A stretch of DNA of 64,000 bases from Bacteroidota bacterium. GTDB taxonomy: Bacteria > Bacteroidota > Bacteroidia > UKL13-3. Shown here one piece after another: positions 35,892 through 44,965 of the stretch. The notes beneath the pieces were generated by a model, which worked only from the letters and a program-made list of their open reading frames with translations, did no database searches and had not been told where the DNA came from. Position 1 is the stretch's first letter. Every line of letters starts with the position of its first letter. Location: assembly GCA_947477885.1 (NCBI GenBank), contig CANJUD010000002.1, forward strand, positions 62,001 to 126,000, in the 5' to 3' direction. A program made the translations under genes and the position numbers.

Positions 35892-38708
35892 TTAAAAATT
35901 ACTCTTCCCCGCAGGCTTCTTAAACTGCCTAAAGTTATAAGTAAACGTCAACATAAAATAACGCTGTAATAAACTGGTATGAACATCCTGTGTATAGGTT
36001 TCTGTAATAGTTCTGCTAATGCTGGTATTTTGTTTTAATATATCAAAAACTCTGAGTCTAAATTCGCCCATATTATCTTTTAGGAATTTATATCCGATGG
36101 CTGCATTCCACAATAAGAAACTTTGATCGTAGCCATTGCTCAAACCTTTATAATACTGGTGGGTCATATCGGTATTAAATACCCAGTGTTTCTTAAATAT
36201 GATATTAAATTTAAAAGTACTTGTTTGATTATAATAAGAATTATTGGACGCTTTGTTTAAGGTATTTACTACACTGGTATAACTGCTATTGCTGCCAATA
36301 CTAAAATCAAGGTCTTTGCTAATATTACTCGATATCACCAAGCCCCCGCCGTAGCTAGGTGAATTGGCATAGTTTGTTTGATTATTGAGCAAACCGGGTG
36401 TGCGGGTATAACTAATATTTGCATTCAAGTTTATATTAGATTTAATAAATTTCATTGGCCTTCCATAAGTGAGAAATGAACCTACATTATAATAACCATT
36501 TACATTAACGGGCATGGTAAGTTGCGAACCACGGTGCAAACTCACACCATTTAATACGGTATCAGCAGATGCAATTTGTGTACTATTTGCAATATAGTTT
36601 TGAGTAGTGTTTCCCCTAAGCAATGCAAAGAAACTGGATGATTTTGCAGGATTGGTATAAGAATATCTAATAAACATATTTTGCTCAAAGGTTTGCTTAA
36701 GCGAAGGATTCCCTATACTCAATTGCAAAGTATTACTATTATTCAATACATTTTGCAATTGTGATACATCTGGTTGGTTGGTATTGGTTCTGTAATTCAC
36801 CCTCAAATTCTTTTTTGAACTGATATTATAACGCCATTGTACAGAAGGTAATAAATTATTGAAATTGCGAGAGAAGATAGTGTCATGAGGAAAGGTCTGC
36901 ACACTTGCCAAATAAGACGTTTGCATATTTGCACTTACAATAATTTGCGACTTGGTTGTAGCATATCTAAATCCTATTCCTACTGTATGTGTATGATAAT
37001 TATTTTTAAATTGATTAGATAAAGCAGGAACCACATCATTATAGGTATTTGAAGTTTTAGAAAAATTATCGGTATTCTTATTATTATTTGTTTGATTGAA
37101 CGAATTGGCATAAGTAAGTTGTATCATACTTTTTTTGCCAATAGGTTCGGTATAGTTTAATGTATTATTAATACTCCAACCCTTCTTGTTTGTAGCACCT
37201 TGCTGGTTTATGACAGAATCGGTGTAGGCAAAAGTATTATAATATTTATTGTCGCTATTCAATCCTGTATTTCCATTGGAGTTATTATGTCCCGGATTTG
37301 ATTCAAGTGAAATTGTACGACCATATTTCTTAAATTTATGCCTATATAATATCCCTGTAGAAAAATTTAAACCATTCGATTCGGATGTGGTATTGTTTAC
37401 TGTGCTATTCAGTGTTTTTGAATCATTATTTGTCGAACCTATTAAACCATTGGTTCCATTATTATCTTGTATAGAGAGTTTGGGTGTAAACAATATAGAA
37501 TTATTGGAATCGATAAACCAATTGAGCCTCACATTGATTTTATGATTTAAGTTCCTTGATATATTGGTATCGTTTTCTGTATATTGCTGTGCACGACCAA
37601 TTACATAATGTTTAATCAAATTTTGATCGGTAGTTGTATTGGTATGATTTATAAAATAACTGGCTGTTACATCTATTTTTTTGCCCCATTTATCAGTATA
37701 GTTTAATCCCAATGCGTTGGTGGTTGTAATTCCATTTTTGCTTTGAACCGAAAAGTTATTGTTGCCTCCTCCTCCACCGCCTGGCTGGCCGCCACGCATA
37801 CCTCCAGGACCACCTGGGCCACCTCTTCCACCACCACTTTGCCCCATTACACCCAGCATGTCATCAGCCGCAAAATTTTGCTCATTGATATTATTCGACT
37901 GTGCCAAAACAGAAATCCGTCTGTCGCCTTTTAGTATATTATAATTCACTCCGACTTTATAAGTATTTTGGTCGCCATAGCCTGCATATGCTTTTCCGAA
38001 TTTCCCATTTCGCATATTGGATTTGGTCACAATATTTAAAGTTTTGGAAGTATTGCCATCGTTAAATCCACTAAATATACTTTGATCACTTTGCTGATCG
38101 AAAACTTGTATTTTATCAACCGATTCTGCAGGTAAATTTTTGAGAGCCGCACTGGGATCATCACCAAAAAATGGTTTCCCATCCACCAATACTTTTTTCA
38201 CATCTTCTCCTTGTGCCTGTATTTTCCCATCTACTGATGTAATACCGGGCATTTTAGTCACTAAATCTTCAGCAGTTGCATCGGGGTTCACTTTAAAGCT
38301 TGCTGCATTAAACTCGACCGTATCTCCTTTTTGGGTAACTGCTATTTGTTTACTTATAACCGTAACCGATTGCATCATCGCCACATCCGACTTCAATTGT
38401 ATATTTCCCAGATAGGTGACTGAAGATATCACATTTACACGTTTATAATAATCATAATAACCAGTAACCGATATTTTCAGATAGTAACTGCCGTTTGCTA
38501 TTTCTTCTAACGCAAATTTACCCTCAGAATCAATCTGGGTTTGCTTGTATAATAAAGAATCGGGAACAGAATATATATATATATTACCTTTGTTAACTGA
38601 CAACCCTTCTTTGGTGCCATATATAATCCCGCTAATAGAATAAACCTGAGCGAAGGAACTTACACTACACAATATAAAAATAAATGTAGCCGTGAAAAAT
38701 TTTACCAT
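35892..38708 (-). CDS. Outer-membrane beta-barrel receptor (TonB-dependent-like) with Gly-rich loop
   Basis: 938 residues. A signal peptide (1-20, ending SSFAQ) is followed by a CarboxypepD_reg-like domain (about 22-105), a plug-like domain (about 130-230; TAEDLVTKMPGITSVDGKIQ, FFGDDPSAALKNLPAESVDK) and a long barrel matching the outer-membrane beta-barrel family 3. Residues about 287-320 form a Gly/Pro-rich loop (GGGRGGPGGPGGMRGGQPGG). Asn and Ser are abundant in the predicted extracellular loops. The substrate is unknown; no SusD-like gene is present. The C-terminus (KPAGKSNF) ends in Phe as expected for barrel assembly. Confidence 0.88.
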   Translation of the reverse strand: MVKFFTATFIFILCSVSSFAQVYSISGIIYGTKEGLSVNKGNIYIYSVPDSLLYKQTQIDSEGKFALEEIANGSYYLKISVTGYYDYYKRVNVISSVTYLGNIQLKSDVAMMQSVTVISKQIAVTQKGDTVEFNAASFKVNPDATAEDLVTKMPGITSVDGKIQAQGEDVKKVLVDGKPFFGDDPSAALKNLPAESVDKIQVFDQQSDQSIFSGFNDGNTSKTLNIVTKSNMRNGKFGKAYAGYGDQNTYKVGVNYNILKGDRRISVLAQSNNINEQNFAADDMLGVMGQSGGGRGGPGGPGGMRGGQPGGGGGGNNNFSVQSKNGITTTNALGLNYTDKWGKKIDVTASYFINHTNTTTDQNLIKHYVIGRAQQYTENDTNISRNLNHKINVRLNWFIDSNNSILFTPKLSIQDNNGTNGLIGSTNNDSKTLNSTVNNTTSESNGLNFSTGILYRHKFKKYGRTISLESNPGHNNSNGNTGLNSDNKYYNTFAYTDSVINQQGATNKKGWSINNTLNYTEPIGKKSMIQLTYANSFNQTNNNKNTDNFSKTSNTYNDVVPALSNQFKNNYHTHTVGIGFRYATTKSQIIVSANMQTSYLASVQTFPHDTIFSRNFNNLLPSVQWRYNISSKKNLRVNYRTNTNQPDVSQLQNVLNNSNTLQLSIGNPSLKQTFEQNMFIRYSYTNPAKSSSFFALLRGNTTQNYIANSTQIASADTVLNGVSLHRGSQLTMPVNVNGYYNVGSFLTYGRPMKFIKSNINLNANISYTRTPGLLNNQTNYANSPSYGGGLVISSNISKDLDFSIGSNSSYTSVVNTLNKASNNSYYNQTSTFKFNIIFKKHWVFNTDMTHQYYKGLSNGYDQSFLLWNAAIGYKFLKDNMGEFRLRVFDILKQNTSISRTITETYTQDVHTSLLQRYFMLTFTYNFRQFKKPAGKSNF

Positions 38709-38790
38709 ATAAATAAGTTGAGGCTAATACCTTAGTGCAATATTAACCGATTTTTTTTATTTAGACGTAAATAATGGAAAAGGTTTAATT

Positions 38791-39302
38791 TAGTAAACAG
38801 TAATCAGTGGTCAGTGGTCAGTTTCGCACAGGGCAGACACACTTGTTATTAGTTATCTGTTTCCAGTTATCTGTTATCTGCCGAATGGCACTAATTACTA
38901 ATTACTGTTTACTAAAAAAGCCCATCCCAAAAAAGAGACAGACTTTTATATGTTTTTGAAGATTTGTAGCTGTAATCGGTTATCCGTTATCTGCCGAATG
39001 GCACTATTTATTGATTACTGTTTACTAAAAAAGCCCATCCCAAAAAAGAGACAGACTTTTATATGTTTTTGAAGATTTGTAGCTGTAATCGGTTATCTGT
39101 TATCTGCCGAATGGCACTATTTATTGATTACTGTTTACTAAAAAAGCCCATCCCAAAAAAGAGACAGGCTTTTATATGTTTTTGAAGATTTGTAGTTGTA
39201 ATCTGTTATCAGCCGCATGGCAGTAAATACTGTCTACTGACTACTGACTACTGTCTACTGACTACTGTCTACTGTCTACTGACTACTGTTTACTGACTAC
39301 TA
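38791..39302. repeat. Heptamer-repeat island C with three 113-bp tandem units
   Basis: Starts with AGTAAAC, AGTAATC, AGTGGTC, AGTGGTC, then CACTTGTTAT and GTTATCT-type heptamers, core GCCGAATGGC (38880-38889) and ACTAATT, ACTAATT, ACTGTTT. A 113-bp unit then repeats: CCCATCCC at 38921, 39034 and 39147, cores at 38993-39002 and 39106-39115, each unit carrying an A-rich GCCC...GGC/GAC terminator-like stretch, GTTATCT words, core and ACT words. A last core GCCGCATGGC (39212-39221) leads into ACTGTCT/ACTGACT units that end in the stop codon of the DUF5686 gene. This accounts for the whole 590-bp gene-free space apart from about 80 bp after 38709. Confidence 0.85.
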
Positions 39303-41891
39303 AAAGCTAAACTGATTCCTCCTCCTATCGAAAAACTCGAGTGATATTTTGACTCCTTTGCCAAAAATGGTATTCTGCAAAACCGGGATACTGGGATTCT
39401 GCTTGTGCCAATTGCCGGTCTGCCGGTCTTTGGTATATCCCAGTGCATAATATATACCTAGCCTAAATCGATAACGCTCGATTTTGAATACGCGTTCCAA
39501 TCCAAATATCATTTCGAAATAATATACTTTAGCTTCAGGAGCAAGTAAAAAACCTGTACCTGCAACTTCATTAATATTCAACTTTTTGAAATACGGAATT
39601 TTGTTGCTGAAGAATCCACTGAAACGATGTAGATAATGAAACTCAGTAAACCAATTAAAAGTATATATCGTTGTATCCAACATCTGGAAAGTACTGATGG
39701 GATTGGTAAAAAATAATGGATCGCCACGACGTTGATATTTATAATCAATAGTTTTTACCAGATTTTGATTTAAGAATTGTCCTCCGCGTAATCGGTATTC
39801 ACTGATGCCGAGCACACCCAAATTTATACGCTGCCTCATTGAAAGTTCTATATAATCATAGTTAACAGTGCTGCCAAAAAGATTGGGAATACCTTTACGC
39901 CAAATAGCATAAAATGTGGGCCAACGTGAGCCTAGTATAACTTTTTCATAGGGTTCACGCATGTATTTTTGAAAAGGCACAAATGTAAATTTCACTTGCC
40001 CAGTTAATGCATTATATGAAGGGAATGGAACAGGTGCATTACTGCTATCTCCAAATATTGTACTACTCACTGTTCCATATTTATAATCAGCAACACTTCT
40101 GCGGGTAGAATATTCAACATACATATCTAGATATAAACCATTGGTCAATTCAATTTCATGATCCAAATTTATATAGTTATTTAAATAAAAATTATTTCGT
40201 CTCAATCTGCTCACCCAAGCCGCATTGCCATATATCAAATCAAAACCTCGGCCCATGGACAACCCAAAGGTGCCTCGTTTATAGGGATTATATAAAGTAT
40301 TAAATGTGAAGTCGCCCTGCCAGTCATGGTTTCGAACACCCCAAGTAGCATTGGGGGCAATACCAATTGTTTGCTTTTTCTTGAACTTCTTATAATAACT
40401 AATCCATGCATTTATCCTAGGCCCAGCAATTTGTATCGGAGTATATAATGATACCACAGAAGGGAAATTCCAATATTGTTGTTTTACTCTGTTTATATGG
40501 CCTTGTCCGTACCATAATATATTGAGAAAAGTAACTTTATTATAGGATGAATCCAAGCTATCTAAATATTCTTTTTTACTATGTGCTTCTTTCAAACTAT
40601 CTGAAGTATGCATTAGGCGAATTTCCTTTGCGGTTAAGGGTTCACTGCGGGCAGAATCCCAATAAGCGGTGTCTTTATCATAGGCATCATCTTTGGTATA
40701 ACTTAGTTCATTGCCAAAAAACCTTTTGGGGAATTCTACATTCAATTTATAGTTATTATAATAACAAACGGTACGACCATTTATTGCTCCACGTTTTATT
40801 TTTACTTTATATATAAACTCTTGCCTTTTCATGATATAAAATGTATCCTGCTCTGCACCAAATTCCTGATTAATGGTAAACTCATCATACTCTTTTAATT
40901 TATTTGGCGTAAGTGAAAGACTCAATTTGCGTATGTTCCACAAACTTTCGTTCACATGTATTTCGCCACTCATCAATGCATTTCCTAGCGATCGCGGAGT
41001 AATTTTTATGATATATACTTTTGTATCGCCCACACTATATATACCTTTCATATCAAACTTATAACTTACAAAAGCAAAATCGTTCAAAGGGCTGATAAAT
41101 GTATTATCACTTAAACCTTTTACAAATAATGAACCTTGATAGAAATCGAAATTTCCTTCGGTACTGCTCAAATAAAACAAGCCATCCAAATCGCCAATTT
41201 TATGCTGGGCCTCCTTTACTTCCTTTATATAATTGGGTTGGTGAAAACTGCGATTGATAATAAGCTCCGTAAAATTCATTCCTTCTTTATCCGGCTGCTC
41301 TTTTCCTTTATTATTCTTTTTCTTTTTTGCTGCTGCTGAAGTATCAGCTTTAATAGCATTACTATCTACTAAATATTTTAATAAACTATCAGGTATATCT
41401 TGGGGTTTACTTTTCTTGTTTTTCTTCAACATATTTGTTTCATCGACCGCACGTATATATAATTGGCAAGTACTTGATTTTAATTGGGTTAGCCAACGTT
41501 CCTTACTGTCAATTACATGATGCATTACCTCATTGGCACGGTCGCGTTTACTGCCTCTTATCACAACTCCCTGCATCTGCTCCACCTTAGGAATCAATAC
41601 CATATTGCGAATGATATTTTTGTCTAAAGTTATTTCTGCATATAAACCTTCGTATCCAACTGCTGCAAAATATATCTTATAATAACCTTGCTCCAGTTTT
41701 ATAGTATACTGACCACGTGCATTTGTGAAAGTACTGATATCAGCACCTTGCACCGTAACATTAACACCTTGTATAGGTTTCGATGAGCTATCAAGTATGG
41801 TGCCGCTGACCGCAAACATAGCTTGCGCATTTGCAGCAAACGAACAAATGCATATGATACTAAATAACAATAAATGTTTGTATAATTTCAT
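39300..41891 (-). CDS. DUF5686 family protein with carboxypeptidase-regulatory-like domain
   Basis: 863 residues from ATG 41891 (MKLYKHLLLFSIICICSFAA), which begins a signal peptide; the longer frame crosses the TATTTTTG box at 41914-41921. After an Ig-like CarboxypepD_reg domain (about 24-105; FAVSGTILDSSSKPIQGVNV) comes the DUF5686 region (RGSKRDRANEVMHHVIDSKE, then barrel-like strands to the C-terminal RRRNQFSF). A Lys-rich linker (about 175-205) is low in complexity. It is an outer-membrane barrel-like protein of unknown function, typical of Bacteroidota. Its stop is supplied by heptamer island C. Confidence 0.87.
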   Translation of the reverse strand: MKLYKHLLLFSIICICSFAANAQAMFAVSGTILDSSSKPIQGVNVTVQGADISTFTNARGQYTIKLEQGYYKIYFAAVGYEGLYAEITLDKNIIRNMVLIPKVEQMQGVVIRGSKRDRANEVMHHVIDSKERWLTQLKSSTCQLYIRAVDETNMLKKNKKSKPQDIPDSLLKYLVDSNAIKADTSAAAKKKKNNKGKEQPDKEGMNFTELIINRSFHQPNYIKEVKEAQHKIGDLDGLFYLSSTEGNFDFYQGSLFVKGLSDNTFISPLNDFAFVSYKFDMKGIYSVGDTKVYIIKITPRSLGNALMSGEIHVNESLWNIRKLSLSLTPNKLKEYDEFTINQEFGAEQDTFYIMKRQEFIYKVKIKRGAINGRTVCYYNNYKLNVEFPKRFFGNELSYTKDDAYDKDTAYWDSARSEPLTAKEIRLMHTSDSLKEAHSKKEYLDSLDSSYNKVTFLNILWYGQGHINRVKQQYWNFPSVVSLYTPIQIAGPRINAWISYYKKFKKKQTIGIAPNATWGVRNHDWQGDFTFNTLYNPYKRGTFGLSMGRGFDLIYGNAAWVSRLRRNNFYLNNYINLDHEIELTNGLYLDMYVEYSTRRSVADYKYGTVSSTIFGDSSNAPVPFPSYNALTGQVKFTFVPFQKYMREPYEKVILGSRWPTFYAIWRKGIPNLFGSTVNYDYIELSMRQRINLGVLGISEYRLRGGQFLNQNLVKTIDYKYQRRGDPLFFTNPISTFQMLDTTIYTFNWFTEFHYLHRFSGFFSNKIPYFKKLNINEVAGTGFLLAPEAKVYYFEMIFGLERVFKIERYRFRLGIYYALGYTKDRQTGNWHKQNPSIPVLQNTIFGKGVKISLEFFDRRRNQFSF

Positions 41892-41925
41892 CAATAATAT
41901 ACCGAACGGCTTTTGCAAAAATAGG

Positions 41926-44550
41926 TTACAATAGATTGGAAAGTTGCAGAGCTTTCTCTACTGCTGCCTTAAGTCCGGAGGTATTGGTACCACCAGCAGT
42001 AGCATAGAAAGGCTGACCACCACCTCCACCATGTATGGCCGTGGCTGCTTCTTTTACAATATTTCCTGCGTGCAGATTTTTAGATTTCACCAATTCTTCA
42101 TTAATGATTACGCTGAGCAAAGGTTTATCATTGATTATTGCACCAAACACACAATATAAATTGTCGACTTCTTTATTTAGTTGAAATGACAAATTCTTCA
42201 ATTGTTCTGAGGATGATATCTCTATAATTCCTGATAATATATGATAACCATTTTGTGATCTTATTTTCGATTTCAAACTGTTTTTTATGATAGCAGTTTT
42301 TTCATTTTCAAATTGCTCTAATTTTTTCTGTAATATATTTCTTTCATCGAGCAAACTTTGTACACTCTTTATTATATCTTTTGCTTTTAATAATTCTTTC
42401 AATCCATCAAAAGTAATTTGATATTCATTTACTAGCTCCTCCAACTTATCGGCAGTAATCGCCTCAATACGACGAACACCTGCAGCTACGGCACTTTCGC
42501 TAGTTATTTTAAAATAACCTATTTGCCCCGTAGCTTGCACATGGCAACCACCGCAAAGTTCTCTACTATAGTGTTCATCAAAGGTTATTACGCGAACACT
42601 ATCTCCATATTTCTCGCCGAACAAGGCCATAGCACCTAGTTTTTTAGCTTCTTCAATAGGCACATTTCTACGTTCATCTAAATGTATATTTTCTCTAATT
42701 TTTGTGTTTACGATATGTTCTACTTCTGCAATTTCTTCATCCGTCATAGCTTTGAAATGCGAGAAATCGAAACGCAAATAATCAGCATTTACCAACGAAC
42801 CTTTTTGCTCGACATGAGTGCCCAATACCTTACGCAAAGCCGCGTGCAGCAAGTGCGTAGCACTGTGATTGTTTTCTGTAAGTTTGCGTTTATTAAAATC
42901 AACCTTAGCCACAAAATTCGCATTCGGATTTTCGGGTAAACGTTCTGCTAAATGTATAATTAGATTGTTTTCTTTTTGCGTATCGACAATTTTTATTTTC
43001 TCATTGATACTTTCTATAATACCTGTATCTCCAACTTGTCCGCCACTCTCGGCATAAAAAGGTGTGTTATTAAATACCAATTGAAATTGCTCTTTTCCTT
43101 TTGCTTTTACTTTACGATAACGGGTAATTTGTATATCTTTTTCTAGTTCATCGTAGCCTACAAATTTCAAATCATCATTCTCTTGCAATACAACCCAGTC
43201 GTCTGTTTCCATGGCTGTGGCTTTGCGGGAGCGGTCTTTTTGTTGTAATAATAATTCTTCGAATCCTTTTTCATCAACCGTGTACCCTTTCTCCGCTGCA
43301 ATCAGCTTTGTCAGGTCTATAGGAAATCCAAATGTATCATATAATTCAAAAACAAATTCACTGTTAAGATTAGATTCATTTTCTAATTTCTGTAAACCTA
43401 ATGCTAACGTCCTCAAAAACGCTTTCTCCTCCTCTAATATCACATTCTCCACAAAGTCTTTCTTGGCCTTCACTTCGGGGAAAATATCTTTAAAAGATTC
43501 GCCCATTATAGGAAGCAATTTATATAAGAAAGGTTCTTTCACATTTAATATAGAATAGTAATAACGCACCGCTCTGCGAAGTATTCTTCTTATTACATAT
43601 CCAGCTCCAGTATTGCTTGGTAACTGTCCATCTATAATTGCAAATGTGATAGTACGTATATGATCTGAAAGTACACGCATCGCGATGCTTCGACTGCGCT
43701 CAGCATGACTTTCACTCAACTCTGATTCTCTATAATTATATCCTGTTTCCTTTTCTATAAATTGTATATAAGGCATAAACACATCCGTATCATAATTAGA
43801 TGATTTACTTTCTATCGCCCTCACCAATCTTTCAAAGCCCATTCCCGTATCCACATGCTGTGCGGGGAGTTTTTCCAAGCTGTTATCAGCTTTGCGGTTG
43901 AACTCCATAAATACATTGTTCCAAATTTCTATTACTTGGGGATGGTCGTTGTTTACCAGCGTTGCACCGCTAATACTTTTTCTGTCCGCATCAGTTCTTA
44001 AATCTATATGTATTTCGCTGCAGGGGCCGCAGGGTCCTGTGTCGCCCATTTCCCAGAAATTATCTTTTTTATTCCCTGGCAAAATGCGATCCTCAGCAAT
44101 CCATTTTTTCCATTCATCATAAGCTTCTTGATCGACCGCTAGTCTTTCTTTTTCATCACCTTCAAAATAGGTAACATATAATCGGTCCTTATCAAGTTTA
44201 TATACATCGGTCAACAATTCCCAAGCCCATTCGATGGCTTCCTTTTTAAAATAATCGCCAAAGCTCCAATTGCCCAGCATCTCGAACATGGTATGATGAT
44301 AAGTATCCACGCCAACTTCTTCCAAATCATTATGTTTGCCGCTCACACGCAGGCATTTTTGTGTATCAACCGCACGTTTGTATTTGGGAGTTTCGTTGCC
44401 AAGGAACCAATCTTTAAACTGGTTCATGCCTGCATTAGTGAACATAAGCGTAGGGTCATTCTTCACCACAATGGGTGCAGAGGGAACAATAGTATGGCCT
44501 TTGCTCTCGAAGAACTTGAGGAAGGTATTTCTTATTTCGTTTGAAGTCAC
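41926..44550 (-). CDS. alaS: Alanyl-tRNA synthetase
   Basis: 874 residues. The class II core is present (MTSNEIRNTFLKFFESKGHT, MFTNAGMNQFKDWFLGNETP, DNFWEMGDTGPCGPCSEIHI), as are the editing-domain zinc ligands (HSATHLLHAALR and CGGCH) and the C-terminal Gly-rich module (GGGGGQPFYATAGGTNTSGL). It charges tRNA-Ala. Residues about 280-290 (SESHAERSRS) have no counterpart in the normal family sequence at this point and are encoded by a REP-like repeat (43683-43709), inserted in frame just before IAMRVLSDHIRTI. The surrounding conserved residues are intact, so the enzyme is probably functional. Confidence 0.95.
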   Translation of the reverse strand: MTSNEIRNTFLKFFESKGHTIVPSAPIVVKNDPTLMFTNAGMNQFKDWFLGNETPKYKRAVDTQKCLRVSGKHNDLEEVGVDTYHHTMFEMLGNWSFGDYFKKEAIEWAWELLTDVYKLDKDRLYVTYFEGDEKERLAVDQEAYDEWKKWIAEDRILPGNKKDNFWEMGDTGPCGPCSEIHIDLRTDADRKSISGATLVNNDHPQVIEIWNNVFMEFNRKADNSLEKLPAQHVDTGMGFERLVRAIESKSSNYDTDVFMPYIQFIEKETGYNYRESELSESHAERSRSIAMRVLSDHIRTITFAIIDGQLPSNTGAGYVIRRILRRAVRYYYSILNVKEPFLYKLLPIMGESFKDIFPEVKAKKDFVENVILEEEKAFLRTLALGLQKLENESNLNSEFVFELYDTFGFPIDLTKLIAAEKGYTVDEKGFEELLLQQKDRSRKATAMETDDWVVLQENDDLKFVGYDELEKDIQITRYRKVKAKGKEQFQLVFNNTPFYAESGGQVGDTGIIESINEKIKIVDTQKENNLIIHLAERLPENPNANFVAKVDFNKRKLTENNHSATHLLHAALRKVLGTHVEQKGSLVNADYLRFDFSHFKAMTDEEIAEVEHIVNTKIRENIHLDERRNVPIEEAKKLGAMALFGEKYGDSVRVITFDEHYSRELCGGCHVQATGQIGYFKITSESAVAAGVRRIEAITADKLEELVNEYQITFDGLKELLKAKDIIKSVQSLLDERNILQKKLEQFENEKTAIIKNSLKSKIRSQNGYHILSGIIEISSSEQLKNLSFQLNKEVDNLYCVFGAIINDKPLLSVIINEELVKSKNLHAGNIVKEAATAIHGGGGGQPFYATAGGTNTSGLKAAVEKALQLSNLL
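43683..43709. repeat. REP-like repeat inserted in frame in alaS
   Basis: On the minus strand, GTCATGCTGAGCGCAGTCGA then AGCATCG, a 27-bp (9-codon) sequence of the same GTCATGCTGA...GCATC type as the elements at 35771 and 44753. It is read as SHAERSRSI. Length divisible by three keeps the frame. Confidence 0.8.
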
Positions 44551-44710
44551 AAGAGGGGATTTTATATTTTTTATTTACTATTTTTTATTTTTTAACTAAC
44601 CGCAACTATCTCTTTTTCAAGTTATAATAATTATTTTGCGTATCTTAGGTAATCTAAGAGCCGCAAAAATCGGTGTAAAAAGGTAGAATAGGAAATATCA
44701 ATGAAAACAA

Positions 44711-44883
44711 TAGACCTCTTTCAAAATTCCTGAAAAATTTGTGAGGAAATAAACGTCATACTGAATTTATTTCAGCATCTCTTAGTGTGCAGATAATTAT
44801 ATACATAGCAATGAGCCTTGAATCAGATGCTGAAACAAGTTCAGCATGATGGCCGGGCGGGATGTGAATTATGAAAGAGGTCT
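44711..44883. repeat. Nested MITE-like element, copy 2 of the GTCATGCTGAAC type
   Basis: Outer inverted repeat TAGACCTCTTTCA (44711-44723) and TGAAAGAGGTCTA (44871-44883). Inner inverted repeat ACGTCATACTGAATTTATTT with CAGCATCT (44753-44780) and CAGATGCTGAAACAAGTTCA with GCATGATGG (44824-44852). It lies in the 415-bp space between the divergent alaS and LptF/G genes. The 150 bp next to alaS (44551-44700) hold only AT-rich sequence. Confidence 0.8.
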
Positions 44884-44930
44884 AATATATAATACAAAAA
44901 ATCTCATTCCAATTAATGCAGCGAAAGGGT

Positions 44931-44938
44931 TAATTTTG
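44931..44938 (+). promoter_or_regulatory. -7 box TAATTTTG
   Basis: Perfect TAnnTTTG, 27 nt upstream of the TTG start of the LptF/G gene. Confidence 0.55.
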
Positions 44939-44965
44939 CGGACTTATCAATTGATTTGATTTAGT

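Noticed and set aside
37743-37944. Pro-rich open frames opposite the Gly-rich loop of the beta-barrel receptor
   Set aside because: They are shadows caused by the GGN repeats of the receptor gene on the other strand.
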